Positions 33,147 through 42,938 of a stretch of 61,829 nt of DNA are shown here, in pieces. How positions within the stretch are numbered: the first letter of the stretch is position 1; the number at the start of each line of letters is the position of its first letter. The notes under the pieces were generated by a model. The model did not search any database and was not told the DNA's origin. It saw only the letters and a program-made list of their open reading frames with translations. The DNA is from Geosporobacter subterraneus DSM 17957 (GTDB lineage Bacteria; Bacillota; Clostridia; Peptostreptococcales; Thermotaleaceae), in NCBI RefSeq assembly GCF_900142145.1, contig NZ_FQZV01000023.1, forward strand, positions 1 to 61,829. Reading direction: 5' to 3'. Made by a program: the position numbers and the translations under genes.

Positions 33147-33303
33147 CCAAATCACCTCACATTTCTTGGTATGTATAGATTTCGTTACAACCCCTTTGAT
33201 TCCTTCTTGAAAATTAAGGAACTCAAAAAATATTCAAATAATACATTGAAAACTTCTGAATATAATATAAAAGGTCTCTGTGTATATAAGGGGGAACAAA
33301 CAT

Positions 33304-33573
33304 ATGTTGAGAGTCATAATGACCGCTTTTTGGATGGTATTTCTCGCAGAGTTAGGAGATAAGACACAGCTCCAGACCATGCTTTTGGCTACACAATCAA
33401 AATCCAGGCTGGGTGTATTTATCGGAGCATCCTTAGCCCTTAGCTTAAGTGCATTATTGGGTGTTGTTGCAGGAACCCATATTACAAAATATATTTCTCC
33501 CCATTATCTTCAATTAGGAGCTGGTGCTGCTTTCATCATCATTGGCCTTCTTACGTTACTGGGAAAAATTTAA
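33304..33573 (+). CDS. Half-size GDT1/TMEM165 (UPF0016) transporter
   Basis: An 89-residue membrane protein from an ATG 9 nt after AGGGGG. It has three predicted helices and one copy of the ELGDKTQLQTMLLA motif (Glu-x-Gly-Asp-Lys-Thr), the cation-binding signature of the GDT1 family, whose full-length members carry two inverted copies. Single-motif forms presumably work as dimers. Characterised bacterial relatives export Mn2+. It is alone on the plus strand, divergent from parA and convergent with noc. No second half-size partner gene is adjacent. Confidence 0.85.
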   Translation: MLRVIMTAFWMVFLAELGDKTQLQTMLLATQSKSRLGVFIGASLALSLSALLGVVAGTHITKYISPHYLQLGAGAAFIIIGLLTLLGKI

Positions 33574-33598
33574 AACTCAGGACCAGAGGTCCTGAGTT
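33574..33598. terminator. Bidirectional terminator between gdt1-like gene and noc
   Basis: AACTCAGGACC and GGTCCTGAGTT form a perfect 11-bp stem with a 3-nt loop, flanked by A-rich sequence on the left, so it can terminate both convergent genes. It starts at the last base of the gdt1 stop and ends 2 bp before the noc stop. Confidence 0.9.
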
Positions 33599-33600
33599 CA

Positions 33601-34398
33601 TTATGTTTTTGGAATTTTTACGATAACTTCTACATAGTCGCCTTTGTCCAATTGCTTATATTCTGCATTTAAACCAGTTTCTTTAATTGCATTAAAAGCA
33701 TTTTTTAAGGTATTTAAATAGATTTTAAAGTTAAAAGCACTTTTAATGTTTTGCCGCCGTTCGGGTTCCTTAGGTCGTGAAAGCTTGTCTAAAACTTCTG
33801 CGATCAGCTTTTCTGTTTTCTTAACATTAAGATCCTTCTTGATCACCTGCTGTAGAATGTCCATCTGGAGCTTTTCGTCGGGGAGCTTTAAAAGGGCTCT
33901 GGCATGTCTTTCCGTTAGCTTATGCTCTAAGAGCATGGCTTTTATTTCAGGTGTTAACTTTAGTATTCTCAATTTATTAGCTATGGTTGATTGATTCTTT
34001 CCAACCTTCTCTGCGATATCCTGCTGTGTAAAGTTGTGATCATGAAGCAAATGGGCAAAGCCTTCCGCTTCCTCAATAAAATTCAGATCTTCCCGTTGGA
34101 GATTTTCTATCAATGCCAAAACAGCTGAGTCCTGATCATCAATATTCACTACAATAGCCGGTATCGTCTCCATCTCCGCCAGCTTCGCAGCCCGCAGCCT
34201 TCTTTCTCCCGCCACTAGCTCATAGCTGTCCTGACCGATTTTTCTCACATTAATCGGCTGTAGTATACCATATACCTTAATGGACTCACACAATTCATCC
34301 AAGGCTGTTTTCGTAAAAACCTTTCTTGGTTGATAAGGATTGGGACGTATTGAACCCACAGGGATTTGCAAAATATTTTGTTCCTGCTCTCTGATCAT
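33601..34398 (-). CDS. noc: Nucleoid occlusion protein Noc (ParB paralog)
   Basis: A 265-residue ParB-family protein with GERRLRA and ENLQREDLNFIEEAEG CTP motifs and HTH FTQQDIAEKVGKNQSTIANKLRILKL. Gln in GKNQS, Lys in ANKLR, Lys in LKL and Arg in TERHAR are the residues known to switch binding from parS to the Noc site, so it is a Noc rather than a second ParB. It lacks the N-terminal amphipathic membrane helix seen in Bacillus Noc: the conserved domain begins by about residue 9, and no upstream in-frame start was found. It lies next to rsmG and mnmG, as usual. Confidence 0.9.
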   Translation of the reverse strand: MIREQEQNILQIPVGSIRPNPYQPRKVFTKTALDELCESIKVYGILQPINVRKIGQDSYELVAGERRLRAAKLAEMETIPAIVVNIDDQDSAVLALIENLQREDLNFIEEAEGFAHLLHDHNFTQQDIAEKVGKNQSTIANKLRILKLTPEIKAMLLEHKLTERHARALLKLPDEKLQMDILQQVIKKDLNVKKTEKLIAEVLDKLSRPKEPERRQNIKSAFNFKIYLNTLKNAFNAIKETGLNAEYKQLDKGDYVEVIVKIPKT

Positions 34399-34526
34399 GT
34401 TATCTTCCCCTTTGATTTCACAAATACTCTCAATACTACTTATTATTTCGTCAAAAAAGCCTCACTTCCTTCTATTCCTTTGAAATTCCTTCCACGATCG
34501 CTCTACAAATAAACCAAGGAAACGAG

Positions 34527-35252
34527 CTAAATAAGGGGGCTTTTTGTCGGAGTACCCGCTTTTCTAGGATATTTTGTCGGTGTTTGTTTTATTTTTTTTA
34601 TAATCACGATATTATGGTTAATCTCACTGAAAGGCAGTGGGATATCTATTTTTTCCACAAGCTTTCCCCCTAGAATTTCAATGGCCTTTTGTCCCCGGTT
34701 CATTTCCTCTTCAATGTTGGGACCTTTTTGTGCAATGAAATACCCTCCTACTTTAACAAAGGGCATGCAATATTCCAACAGAATATTCAACTCTGCCACG
34801 GCCCGGGCCACAGCAAAATCATATTTTTCCCGGTAGTTTTTATGATTGCCATAGTCCTCTGCCCTGCCGTGTAAAAACTCCACAGCTTTTAATCCCAGGC
34901 TATCACATACGGTTTGCAGGAAATTGATCCGTTTGTTCAGAGAATCCAAGAGGGTTAATTGAATATCTTGATAATATACCTTTAAAGGAATTCCCGGAAA
35001 TCCTGCTCCCGTACCAACATCTATCATCTTTACGCCATTTTTTAATCGAGAAACCTTCACACAGGATAAAGAGTCTAAGAAATGCTTGATCATTACATCC
35101 CTTTCCTCCGTAATGGCAGTAAGATTTATTTTCTCATTCCACTCTAAAAGCAGTTCCTTATACTGGATCAGCTGTTGAATCTGCTGTTCTGATAAATCAA
35201 TCCCTATTTGCTTTGCTCCCTCTTTTAGAATATACACGCTATTCAATTTCAT
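34527..35252 (-). CDS. rsmG: 16S rRNA (guanine527-N7)-methyltransferase
   Basis: A 241-residue SAM-dependent methyltransferase (GidB). The start [17 protein letters not shown] is at 35252, 14 bp inside the mnmG 3' end, behind GAAGG; a longer reading 30 codons upstream is only the out-of-frame tail of mnmG. Motif [17 protein letters not shown] and [29 protein letters not shown] identify it. It methylates G527 in the 530 loop; loss gives low-level streptomycin resistance in other bacteria. It shares an operon with mnmG and mnmE. Confidence 0.95.
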   Translation of the reverse strand: MKLNSVYILKEGAKQIGIDLSEQQIQQLIQYKELLLEWNEKINLTAITEERDVMIKHFLDSLSCVKVSRLKNGVKMIDVGTGAGFPGIPLKVYYQDIQLTLLDSLNKRINFLQTVCDSLGLKAVEFLHGRAEDYGNHKNYREKYDFAVARAVAELNILLEYCMPFVKVGGYFIAQKGPNIEEEMNRGQKAIEILGGKLVEKIDIPLPFSEINHNIVIIKKIKQTPTKYPRKAGTPTKSPLI

Positions 35253-37134
35253 CAACCTTCTTTCTTCGCTGCTGTTCCAGATAGACCAGCAGTACAGAAA
35301 CATCTGCAGGAGATACTCCGGAAATTCTTGACGCCTGCCCAATAGACAGTGGTTTTATGGTACTTAGCTTCTGTCTTGCCTCCAACCGCAATCCCTCAAT
35401 CTTATGATAATCAATCTCAGGATCTAAGCGCTTGCTTTCCATTTTCCTAAATTGCTCAATCTGCTTCAGCTGCTTATCAATGTAGCCTTCATACTTGGTT
35501 TGTATTTCACACTGATTGATTACATGATCAGGGAGCGGTTTTCTTTCTCTGTCAATAATATGGATATTATCATAGGTCAGCTCCGGACGCTTCAACAAAT
35601 CATATAAAGATATACTGCTCTTAATGGTGGCACTCTGCATGGACTCTAAAAATTCATTTCCCTGCTCCGGAGTAATAAACACCCTTCTTAAGCGTTCCAA
35701 TTCCTCTTCGATCATCTGCTTTCTCTCTAAATAAACCCGATATCGGTCTTCTTTCACCAGTCCTATCTGATACCCCTTCTCGGTCAATCTTAAGTCTGCA
35801 TTATCCTGCCGTAGCACCAGCCGGTATTCTGCCCGTGAAGTCATCATGCGGTAAGGTTCATTGGTTCCTTTGGTAACCAGATCATCAATTAAAACACCGA
35901 TATAAGCCTCTGACCGATCCAGTACAAAAGGCTCCTTGTTCTGTATTTTTAAAGCGGCATTGATACCCGCAATCAGTCCTTGGGCAGCTGCTTCCTCATA
36001 CCCAGAGCTGCCGTTAAACTGTCCCGCAGAAAAAAGGCAGGGAATATTCTTGCACTCCAGCGTAAGCTTCAGCTGAGTAGGATCTACACAGTCATACTCG
36101 ATGGCATAGGCCGGCCGCAGTATTTTTACTCTTTCTAATCCAGGAATCGTCCTTAGAAAACGAATTTGTACATCTTCCGGCAAACTGGTGGACATTCCCT
36201 GAACATACATTTCGTTAGTATCTAAGCCCTCCGGTTCCACAAAGAGCTGATGTCTTTCCTTATCCGCAAACCGCACCACTTTATCTTCTATTGACGGGCA
36301 GTATCTCGGTCCCGTGCCCTCTATATCACCGCCGTACATAGCTGACCGGTGTATATTTTGACGGATCACATCATGGGTATTTTGATTGGTATAGGTCAGC
36401 CAGCAAGGCTCTTGCTCTCTTTCAAGGTCCTCGCTCATAAAGGAAAAGGGTACAATTTTTTCATCCCCGGGCTGTATCTCCATTTTGCTGAAATCTAAAG
36501 TTTTTTTATCTACTCTGGCTGGGGTTCCCGTCTTAAATCTTCTCATTTGCAGCTTTAACTGCTTTAGATTTTGTGTCAGTTCCTTAGAAGGGGCCAAACC
36601 GTTAGGGCCGCTTTCATAGTTTACACTGCCAATAAATATCTTGCCCCCTAAATAAGTGCCTGTAGCCAGTATTACTGCCTTTGTATGATAGATGGCACCG
36701 GTCCTCGTCAATACTCCGGTAACTCCCTTATCATCTGTTATCAGGGATATTACCTCTCCCTGCTTTAGGTCCAGGTTTTCCTCATTTTCAATAACCTTCT
36801 TCATTTCCACATGATAACGAAGCTTGTCTGCCTGGGCTCGTAAAGAATGTACTGCCGGTCCCTTGGCAGTGTTAAGCATCCTGCTTTGTATAAAGGCCTT
36901 GTCAATATTGCGGCCCATTTCTCCGCCCAATGCGTCAATTTCCCGTACTAAATGGCCCTTTCCAGTGCCCCCAATGGCAGGATTGCAGGGCATCATAGCA
37001 ATGGAATCCAGATTTATACACAAGAGCAGGGTTTTACATCCCATCCTTGCTGCTGCCAGTGCAGCTTCACAGCCTGCGTGACCTGCACCGACTACTATCA
37101 CCTCATAGGTTCCTGCCTCAAATTGTTCCCGCAT
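35239..37134 (-). CDS. mnmG: tRNA uridine 5-carboxymethylaminomethyl modification enzyme MnmG (GidA)
   Basis: A 631-residue FAD enzyme that with MnmE modifies the wobble uridine of several tRNAs. [21 protein letters not shown] binds [36 protein letters not shown] and [21 protein letters not shown] are family blocks. The C-terminal helical domain ends with [22 protein letters not shown]. It is 14 bp after mnmE. Length is normal. Confidence 0.97.
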   Translation of the reverse strand: MREQFEAGTYEVIVVGAGHAGCEAALAAARMGCKTLLLCINLDSIAMMPCNPAIGGTGKGHLVREIDALGGEMGRNIDKAFIQSRMLNTAKGPAVHSLRAQADKLRYHVEMKKVIENEENLDLKQGEVISLITDDKGVTGVLTRTGAIYHTKAVILATGTYLGGKIFIGSVNYESGPNGLAPSKELTQNLKQLKLQMRRFKTGTPARVDKKTLDFSKMEIQPGDEKIVPFSFMSEDLEREQEPCWLTYTNQNTHDVIRQNIHRSAMYGGDIEGTGPRYCPSIEDKVVRFADKERHQLFVEPEGLDTNEMYVQGMSTSLPEDVQIRFLRTIPGLERVKILRPAYAIEYDCVDPTQLKLTLECKNIPCLFSAGQFNGSSGYEEAAAQGLIAGINAALKIQNKEPFVLDRSEAYIGVLIDDLVTKGTNEPYRMMTSRAEYRLVLRQDNADLRLTEKGYQIGLVKEDRYRVYLERKQMIEEELERLRRVFITPEQGNEFLESMQSATIKSSISLYDLLKRPELTYDNIHIIDRERKPLPDHVINQCEIQTKYEGYIDKQLKQIEQFRKMESKRLDPEIDYHKIEGLRLEARQKLSTIKPLSIGQASRISGVSPADVSVLLVYLEQQRRKKVDEIE

Positions 37135-37148
37135 AATGCTTTTCCTCC

Positions 37149-38531
37149 TTATTTTCCTAAACAGAAGTTGGCAAATATTTTATCAATTAGATCCTCGCCA
37201 ACCGTATCTCCCGTGATTTCACCTAGGTACTCCCATGTATTCTTTACGTCCACCTCGATAAAATCAAGGGGCATTCCCTGACCAATAGCTCCAACTGCAT
37301 CCTCCATGCTTTTCTTGCTCCGCTCCAATGCATTTTTATGACGGGCATTGGTTACAAAAGAGTGGTCCTGATGCTTTACCTCTCCTCCATAGACCATTTT
37401 TACGATGGCCTCCTCCAGTTCTTGAAGTCCTTTTCCTTCCAGCACAGATATAGGAATAATCCTTTTTCCAGGCAGCAGCTCTTGAATCTTGCTTTCTTCC
37501 AGCTTCGCCGGCAGATCTATTTTGTTAATCAATACAATAGCATCCCGATGCTCCACCAGCTTCATAATTTGTTCATCCTCCGAGGATAAGGGCTCTGCAG
37601 CATTTAGTACGAAAATGATCAGGTCGGCCCGATTGAAAAACTCCTTACTTCTCTCTACGCCAATTTTCTCGATAAAGTCTTCCGTTTCCCTTATTCCTGC
37701 GGTATCTATGATTCTTAAGGGAATTCCCTGAATATTCACATATTCTTCTATAACATCCCGGGTAGTCCCAGGAATGTCGGTAACAATAGCCCTTGACTCC
37801 CTCAATAATGCATTCATTAATGAAGATTTTCCCACGTTGGGCTTCCCAATGATTACGGTACTGAGCCCTTCCCTTATGATTTTTCCCGTATGGGCAGTCT
37901 TTAACAGCCCTTCTATATCCCCGATGATCTCTTCTGCTTGTTCTTTTAACGTACGATATGTAATTTCTTCAATATCCTCATCGGGAAAGTCTATATTCAC
38001 TGTTATATGAGCCAGCATTTCCAATAACTTGTCCCGTATCCTTTTAACCTCTTTCGACAGGCTTCCCTCCAATTGCCCTAGCGCCACATCGAATCCTACA
38101 TCTGTCTTCGCTCGTATCAAATCCATCACCGCTTCTGCCTGGGCTAAATCGATTCGGCCATTCAAGAAGGCTCTCTTTGTAAATTCACCGGGTTCTGCAA
38201 TTCTAGCCCCATGACGCAGGACCAACTCCAGGATTTTCCTTACAGGCACAATACCACCATGACAATCTATTTCCGTAACGTCCTCCGCTGTATAGGTATA
38301 GGGCGCCTTCATATAGGTAACCAATACCTCATCAACCCTGTTTTTCGTGTCCGGGTCTACAATATGCCCATGGGTTAGTCTTCTTCCCCCATATTCCAGT
38401 ATGCTGTTTCCCCGGGTAGGCACAAAGAGCTTATCTAAAATGGATACTGCATCAGGCCCGCTCATACGAACAATCCCTATGCCAGCTTCTCCTGGTGCAG
38501 TTCCTATGGCAGCAATGGTATCATCTATCAT
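37149..38531 (-). CDS. mnmE: tRNA modification GTPase MnmE (TrmE)
   Basis: A 460-residue protein. The N-terminal folate-binding domain ([23 protein letters not shown]) is followed by helices and the inserted G domain with [15 protein letters not shown] (G1), DIPGTTRD (G2), DTAGIRE (G3) and INKID (G4). The C-terminal FCLGK supplies the catalytic Cys. It partners MnmG, whose gene is next. Its start has no obvious coupling to jag; a terminator lies between them. Confidence 0.97.
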   Translation of the reverse strand: MIDDTIAAIGTAPGEAGIGIVRMSGPDAVSILDKLFVPTRGNSILEYGGRRLTHGHIVDPDTKNRVDEVLVTYMKAPYTYTAEDVTEIDCHGGIVPVRKILELVLRHGARIAEPGEFTKRAFLNGRIDLAQAEAVMDLIRAKTDVGFDVALGQLEGSLSKEVKRIRDKLLEMLAHITVNIDFPDEDIEEITYRTLKEQAEEIIGDIEGLLKTAHTGKIIREGLSTVIIGKPNVGKSSLMNALLRESRAIVTDIPGTTRDVIEEYVNIQGIPLRIIDTAGIRETEDFIEKIGVERSKEFFNRADLIIFVLNAAEPLSSEDEQIMKLVEHRDAIVLINKIDLPAKLEESKIQELLPGKRIIPISVLEGKGLQELEEAIVKMVYGGEVKHQDHSFVTNARHKNALERSKKSMEDAVGAIGQGMPLDFIEVDVKNTWEYLGEITGDTVGEDLIDKIFANFCLGK

Positions 38532-38594
38532 AAAATCACCTCATATTCTTTATTGCTTCTATATATTATACCAATTTTTATTTAAAAGGATAAC

Positions 38595-38620
38595 AAAACC
38601 CAGTATGGCTACTGGGTTTT
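38595..38620 (-). terminator. Terminator after jag
   Basis: AAAACCCAGTA and TACTGGGTTTT form a perfect 11-bp stem with a 4-nt loop, 26 bp beyond the jag stop. It separates the rpmH-to-jag operon from mnmE. Confidence 0.88.
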
Positions 38621-38646
38621 CATGAAAAATTACCTGAACTTTAAGT

Positions 38647-39264
38647 TTACTTCAATGAAATGACTACCTTACGATAAGGCTCTTCCCCTTCACTTCTGGT
38701 AACAATACCGGAGTGATTTTGCAGAGCCGCATGGATAATTCTTCGCTCATAAGGGTTCATCGGCTCTAGAACAATTTCTTTTCGATTTGTCTTCACGTTA
38801 TGAGCCAGTCGGTTGGCAAGACGAATAAGGGTCTGCTCTCTTTTTCTCCGATAATCCTCTGTATCTACCAGTACCCGCAGATAGTTTTCTCGATCCTTAT
38901 TCACTACAAGGCTCACTAAGTATTGGATAGAATCCAAAGTTTGTCCTCTCCGACCAATTAATACACCCATATCCGGTCCAAATACATCGATGTACAGATT
39001 GTCCCCTTTTAACTTCGTTTTAAACTCCGCTTTCAGTCCCATGGTTTTGAGCACTTCTCTTAAGAAATTTACTGCGGTTTCTTCCGGATTGTCTTTAACT
39101 GTTACCTTAACCTTTGCCTGCTTCGTACCGATTAATCCGAATATTCCTCTGCTCGCTTCTTCTAATACCTCTACCTCTACCTGATCCCTTGTAACCTTAA
39201 GCTCCTCAAGAGCGGCAATTACCGCTTCCGCTACGGTTTTTCCTGTTTTTTCTACGAACTTCAT
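38647..39264 (-). CDS. jag: RNA-binding protein Jag (KhpB, SpoIIIJ-associated)
   Basis: A 205-residue protein with a Jag-N domain (about 1-52, KTGKTVAEAVIAALEEL and ASRGIFGLIGTKQAKV), a KH domain (about 75-140, VLIGRRGQTLDSIQYLVSLVVN) and an R3H domain (RLANRLAHNVKTNRKEIVLEPMNPYERRIIHAAL). It begins 1 bp after yidC ends. In other Firmicutes KhpB with KhpA binds many RNAs and affects cell elongation and sporulation. Confidence 0.95.
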   Translation of the reverse strand: MKFVEKTGKTVAEAVIAALEELKVTRDQVEVEVLEEASRGIFGLIGTKQAKVKVTVKDNPEETAVNFLREVLKTMGLKAEFKTKLKGDNLYIDVFGPDMGVLIGRRGQTLDSIQYLVSLVVNKDRENYLRVLVDTEDYRRKREQTLIRLANRLAHNVKTNRKEIVLEPMNPYERRIIHAALQNHSGIVTRSEGEEPYRKVVISLK

Positions 39265-39265
39265 A

Positions 39266-39919
39266 CTAATTTGACTCCTCCTTAAGGGTTCCAGCCTTCG
39301 GTATTACATACTGTTGTGCCATTTGGAACAAGTTACTTACAACCCAATATAACGTTAATCCTGCTGGGAAGCTTCTACCCCACCATAAAATCATTACGGG
39401 GAATATGGTATTCATGGTCTTCATACTAGGATTTTGTGCAGCACTTGGATTGGAAGCCGTATTCATAGAAAAATATGTTGTAATACCAGCCAGTACTGGT
39501 AATATAATCTTATCCGGTTCACTTAAATTAGGAATCCAAAGGAAGGACTCGTTTACAGCTTGTGCAAAATTTGGATCTGCAATATATTTGATCGGTTCTC
39601 TTAATACAGCAAATAAACCGAAGATGATCGGCATTTGGATCAGCAACGGCAAGCATCCGCCCAGGGGATTCACTTTATATTCTTTATAAAGTTCCATGGT
39701 TTTTACATTTAAGGTTTCTTTATCATTTTTGTATTTATTCTGCAGTTCCTTTAACTTTGGCTGCATGTCGGCCATCATTTTCGTCTGTTTTAGCTGTTGA
39801 AAGGTCAATGGCAGCATCAGCAGCTTAACGATAATCGTAAAGAATATAATAGATATCCCATAATTACCAATTAATCCATATAAAAAATTCAGCAGCGTTC
39901 CTAACGGTTTTGCGATCAA
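39266..39919 (-). CDS. yidC: Membrane protein insertase YidC (SpoIIIJ/OxaA)
   Basis: A 217-residue Oxa1-type insertase with a TTG start behind GGGGG. YGISIIFFTIIVKLLMLPLTFQQLKQTKMM contains the first core helix and the cytoplasmic hairpin start; the Arg in the hydrophilic groove (FAVLREPIKYI) and GGCLPLLIQMPIIFGLF fit the family. No lipoprotein signal is visible, unlike Bacillus SpoIIIJ, as in many clostridial forms. It lies in the rpmH-rnpA-yidD-yidC-jag operon. Confidence 0.94.
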   Translation of the reverse strand: MIAKPLGTLLNFLYGLIGNYGISIIFFTIIVKLLMLPLTFQQLKQTKMMADMQPKLKELQNKYKNDKETLNVKTMELYKEYKVNPLGGCLPLLIQMPIIFGLFAVLREPIKYIADPNFAQAVNESFLWIPNLSEPDKIILPVLAGITTYFSMNTASNPSAAQNPSMKTMNTIFPVMILWWGRSFPAGLTLYWVVSNLFQMAQQYVIPKAGTLKEESN

Positions 39920-39940
39920 TACGTTTACCCCCTATCGACA

Positions 39941-40150
39941 CTATTTTAAAGGATCATACCCACCGGTATGAAAGGGATGACATTTCAAAATGCGCTTAAT
40001 ACTTAAATAACCGCCTTTTACAACACCGTACTTCTCAAAGGCTTGCAGTGCATATTGAGAGCAGGTAGGATAAAACCTGCAGCTCGGCGCCTTTAAAGGT
40101 GAAATATATTTACGATAAAACTTAATCAATAGAATAAAGATGTATTTCAA
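39941..40150 (-). CDS. yidD: Membrane protein insertion efficiency factor YidD
   Basis: A 69-residue protein with a TTG start. An N-terminal amphipathic/hydrophobic segment ([15 protein letters not shown]) is followed by the family core [19 protein letters not shown], three conserved Cys and the C-terminal [12 protein letters not shown]. It works with YidC, encoded next. Confidence 0.95.
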   Translation of the reverse strand: MKYIFILLIKFYRKYISPLKAPSCRFYPTCSQYALQAFEKYGVVKGGYLSIKRILKCHPFHTGGYDPLK

Positions 40151-40160
40151 GCTTCTTCAC

Positions 40161-40496
40161 CTATTTCAACAGCTTGGATTTTTTCAAAAGGTGTATCATC
40201 GCTCTTTCAATTTCTATGTAAGAAGCCTCCTTGCTATTTACTCTAGCAATGAACACAAGGTCGTATCCTGGCTCCAGCTTACCTTCTACAGAATGGAAAC
40301 TTTCCTTCATTAACCTTCTGACACGATTGCGCACAACACTTTTTCCAACCTTTTTACTAGCAGAAAAGCCTACCCTATTAAAAGTCTGCCCATTTTGCAT
40401 TATAAAAAGTACTAAGTATCGATTTGCCATGGAAGATCCCTTGGCATAAACCTTTTTAAATTCCGTATTCTTTTTTAATCGCATAGCGTCCTTCAT
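40161..40496 (-). CDS. rnpA: Ribonuclease P protein component
   Basis: A 111-residue basic protein with LKKNTEFKKVYAKGSSMANRYLVLF and the RNR motif KVGKSVVRNRVRRLMKESF, which binds the P RNA. The ATG at 40496 has GAAGG 8 nt upstream; an ATG four codons further in is an alternative with AAGGA. It lies between rpmH and yidD. Confidence 0.95.
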   Translation of the reverse strand: MKDAMRLKKNTEFKKVYAKGSSMANRYLVLFIMQNGQTFNRVGFSASKKVGKSVVRNRVRRLMKESFHSVEGKLEPGYDLVFIARVNSKEASYIEIERAMIHLLKKSKLLK

Positions 40497-40623
40497 CTAA
40501 TATGCCTTCTTTCAATGGGGAAAAGATCTGGAAACGTTTATCCTTCAGCTGGTCTAACACTATTAAGGCCGTATATACTAGAAGGGTTATCCTTGATCTT
40601 CGGGAAACAACATGTTATAGAAA

Positions 40624-40644
40624 AAGGCCACTGTATGCGGCCTT
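40624..40644 (-). terminator. Weak hairpin between rpmH and rnpA
   Basis: On the minus strand AAGGCC and GGCCTT pair around a 9-nt loop, followed by TTTC, directly after the rpmH stop. It may attenuate or process the rpmH-rnpA transcript so that more L34 than RnpA is made. Confidence 0.5.
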
Positions 40645-40777
40645 ATGCAGTCAATCTCTTTCTGCCTTTTAATCTTCTTCTCTTTAATATATTTCTTCCA
40701 GACTTGGAACTCATTCTCTTTCTAAATCCATGTTCTTTCTTTCTTTGTCTAGTCTTTGGCTGATAAGTTCTTTTCAT
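40643..40777 (-). CDS. rpmH: Ribosomal protein L34
   Basis: A 44-residue, very basic protein [17 protein letters not shown]...[20 protein letters not shown], the standard L34 sequence and length. The ATG follows AAGGGGG. It is the first gene of the operon leading away from the origin, under a consensus promoter that overlaps the edge of oriC. Confidence 0.97.
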   Translation of the reverse strand: MKRTYQPKTRQRKKEHGFRKRMSSKSGRNILKRRRLKGRKRLTA

Positions 40778-40852
40778 CGAAAACACCCCCTTCAAAATCT
40801 GTCTATATATTGAAAAGATTATATACTCCTAAAAATGAGCATTTACTAAATA

Positions 40853-40881
40853 ATTATACCTTTGTCGTCCCTATCTGTCAA
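40853..40881 (-). promoter_or_regulatory. Consensus promoter of the rpmH operon
   Basis: On the minus strand TTGACA (40876-40881), 17 bp, TATAAT (40853-40858) is an exact sigma-A consensus. A DnaA box (40896-40904) begins 15 bp upstream of the -35, so DnaA binding could modulate this promoter. Confidence 0.9.
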
Positions 40882-40895
40882 GAAAGTTCTTTTTT

Positions 40896-41286
40896 TGTGG
40901 ATAAAAATATACCCAGCTATATTTATTGTGGATAATTTTTGGATTGCGATTGAATTTCCCCGCATATTTTGATATGATAGTATAAAACTGTTGATATGTG
41001 GAAAAGCCCTTTCACATATTCACTTTTATACACAAACTGTGGATAAAAGTGTGTATAACTTTAATGTTTCACTTCTATTTCTTGATTTTTTCCCATAAAA
41101 TCCTGTGAATGGATTATAAATTTTCTTTACCTTTAATGTGTACAAGCCTTTTTGTGCTTCAGAATATATTTGCTGTGACAAAAATATCCACAACGTTATT
41201 CATTTCCTAGATCTATAAATTTATACATCAAAAATTATACAGCGAATACAAAATATCCACAAAATCTGTTGATAATCTGTGGATAT
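40896..41286. other. oriC: oriC, left part (DnaA box cluster between rpmH and dnaA)
   Basis: Three perfect boxes TGTGGATAA are at 40896-40904, 40927-40935 and 41038-41046. One-mismatch boxes include ATATCCACA at 41084+100 (41184-41192) and 41253-41261, TGTTGATAA at 41267-41275 and TGTGGATAT at 41278-41286. The region is very AT-rich and has no gene. The boxes nearest dnaA probably also autoregulate dnaA. Confidence 0.88.
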
Positions 41287-41370
41287 TGAATTTTATTCAA
41301 CTCCTATTTCAAAAAAATTTTCTATTGGATGGGGTTGTTTTTCATTTACTATTAAGTAGGGGGCTGTAAC

Positions 41371-42705
41371 ATGAGTAAAAATTTGCATGAAATGTGGGAA
41401 AAGTCATTAAATCTCATTAAGACAGAACTTACTGAGGTTAGCTTTAATACCTGGTTAAAACCAATCGAACCAATGAGTATGAATGGCAATGTCATCATTC
41501 TTGCCGTGGCTAATGACTTTTCCAAGGGTATTCTGGAAGCAAGATATGCCAGCTTGATTATTAATGCCTTAAAACAAATCGCCGCTACAGAGTACAAACT
41601 GGAATTTATTGTACCTGGCAGCGAAAAATATATCCGGTATTCTCAAGCAAGCCATCAGCCAAAAAACAACGATACCTTTGATACTTTAAACTTAAATCCA
41701 AAATATGTTTTCGATACCTTTGTAATCGGAAATAGTAACCGCTTTGCCCACGCAGCTTCCTTAGCGGTTGCAGAAGCACCGGCTAAAGCTTACAACCCTC
41801 TTTTTATCTATGGGGGCGTAGGACTAGGAAAAACCCACTTGATGCATGCCATTGGTCATTACATCCTAGGCCAGAATCCAAACGCTAAGGTAGTTTATGT
41901 TTCCTCAGAAAAATTTACCAATGAGCTGATCAACTCCATCCGTGACGATAAAAACGTGGAGTTTAGAAATAAATATAGAAATGTAGATGTCCTATTAGTA
42001 GACGATATTCAATTTATCGCCGGTAAAGAAAGAACGCAAGAAGAGTTTTTCCATACCTTTAATGCACTCCATGAAGCCAATAAGCAAATCATTATCTCCA
42101 GTGACCGTCCTCCAAAAGAAATTCCAACATTAGAGGATCGTTTGCGTTCCCGTTTTGAATGGGGTTTAATTACAGATATTCAGCCTCCTGATCTGGAAAC
42201 CCGTATCGCTATCCTTAGAAAAAAAGCAGAGGTAGAGGGCATCGATGTGCCAAACGAAGTCATGCTTCATATTGCTAAAAAAATCCAATCCAATATTCGT
42301 GAACTGGAAGGTGCCTTGATCCGGATCGTTGCCTATTCCTCCTTAACCAATAAAGAAGTCACCGTTGAATTGGCCAGTGAAGCGCTAAAGGATATTATTT
42401 CCTCTAAACCAAAACAAATTACAGTTCCTTTAATTAAAGAAGTGGTTTCCGAACACTGCGGCTTGAAACTGGATGACTTTAATTCCAAAAGGAGAACTCG
42501 TTCCATTTCTTATCCGAGACAAATCGCTATGTATCTCTGTCGGGAGCTCACAGACCTGTCTCTGCCTAAGATTGGCGATGAATTTGGCGGCAGGGATCAT
42601 ACCACGGTAATTCACGCCCATGAGAAGATCTCTCAAGACATAGAAAACGATATGGATATCAAAATAAAGATAGATAATATTATTAAGGATATAAAAGGAA
42701 AGTAA
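41371..42705 (+). CDS. dnaA: Chromosomal replication initiator DnaA
   Basis: A 444-residue AAA+ initiator. Domain I (about 1-75) starts [30 protein letters not shown]; Walker A is [10 protein letters not shown], Walker [25 protein letters not shown]; domain IV ends with the DnaA-box signature [15 protein letters not shown]. An ATG follows AGTAGGGGG. It lies between two DnaA-box clusters in the usual rpmH-dnaA-dnaN order. Confidence 0.98.
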   Translation: MSKNLHEMWEKSLNLIKTELTEVSFNTWLKPIEPMSMNGNVIILAVANDFSKGILEARYASLIINALKQIAATEYKLEFIVPGSEKYIRYSQASHQPKNNDTFDTLNLNPKYVFDTFVIGNSNRFAHAASLAVAEAPAKAYNPLFIYGGVGLGKTHLMHAIGHYILGQNPNAKVVYVSSEKFTNELINSIRDDKNVEFRNKYRNVDVLLVDDIQFIAGKERTQEEFFHTFNALHEANKQIIISSDRPPKEIPTLEDRLRSRFEWGLITDIQPPDLETRIAILRKKAEVEGIDVPNEVMLHIAKKIQSNIRELEGALIRIVAYSSLTNKEVTVELASEALKDIISSKPKQITVPLIKEVVSEHCGLKLDDFNSKRRTRSISYPRQIAMYLCRELTDLSLPKIGDEFGGRDHTTVIHAHEKISQDIENDMDIKIKIDNIIKDIKGK

Positions 42706-42776
42706 TACACAATAACATGTTGGCATCTATCGAATAAGTTGTGTATAAGTCTGAAGAGTTTTTGAACAACTGTATA

Positions 42777-42937
42777 TGTGGATAACTTTTCATAAACTAC
42801 TCACAACTTAAAAATTTTTTAAATAAAGTTATTTTCTTTATCAGACAGGGTTATCCACAAATCTACAACCCCTACTACTATTACTACTAAAAATTTATAT
42901 TTTTAGATACCTTTTAGAACAAAGGAGGTTATCCACA
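42777..42937. other. oriC: oriC, right part with DnaA-trio unwinding element
   Basis: The dnaA-dnaN gap has perfect boxes at 42777-42785 (TGTGGATAA), 42851-42859 and 42929-42937 (TTATCCACA). After the 42851 box come a short C-rich patch and then CTACTACTATTACTACTA (42872-42889), a run of DnaA-trios, leading into AAAATTTATATTTTTA. This box / GC patch / trio / AT order is the basal unwinding system defined in Bacillus, so strand opening probably occurs at about 42870-42910. The last box overlaps the dnaN ribosome site. Confidence 0.9.
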
Positions 42938-42938
42938 G

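Noticed and set aside
33601-34398. Second copy of ParB
   Set aside because: HTH residues (GKNQSTIANKLRILKL, TERHAR) match Noc specificity, and the position next to rsmG/mnmG is that of noc.
34527-35342. N-terminal extension of rsmG by 30 residues
   Set aside because: The extension is the mnmG 3' coding region read in another frame; the ATG at 35252 has its own GAAGG site and the conserved N-terminus.
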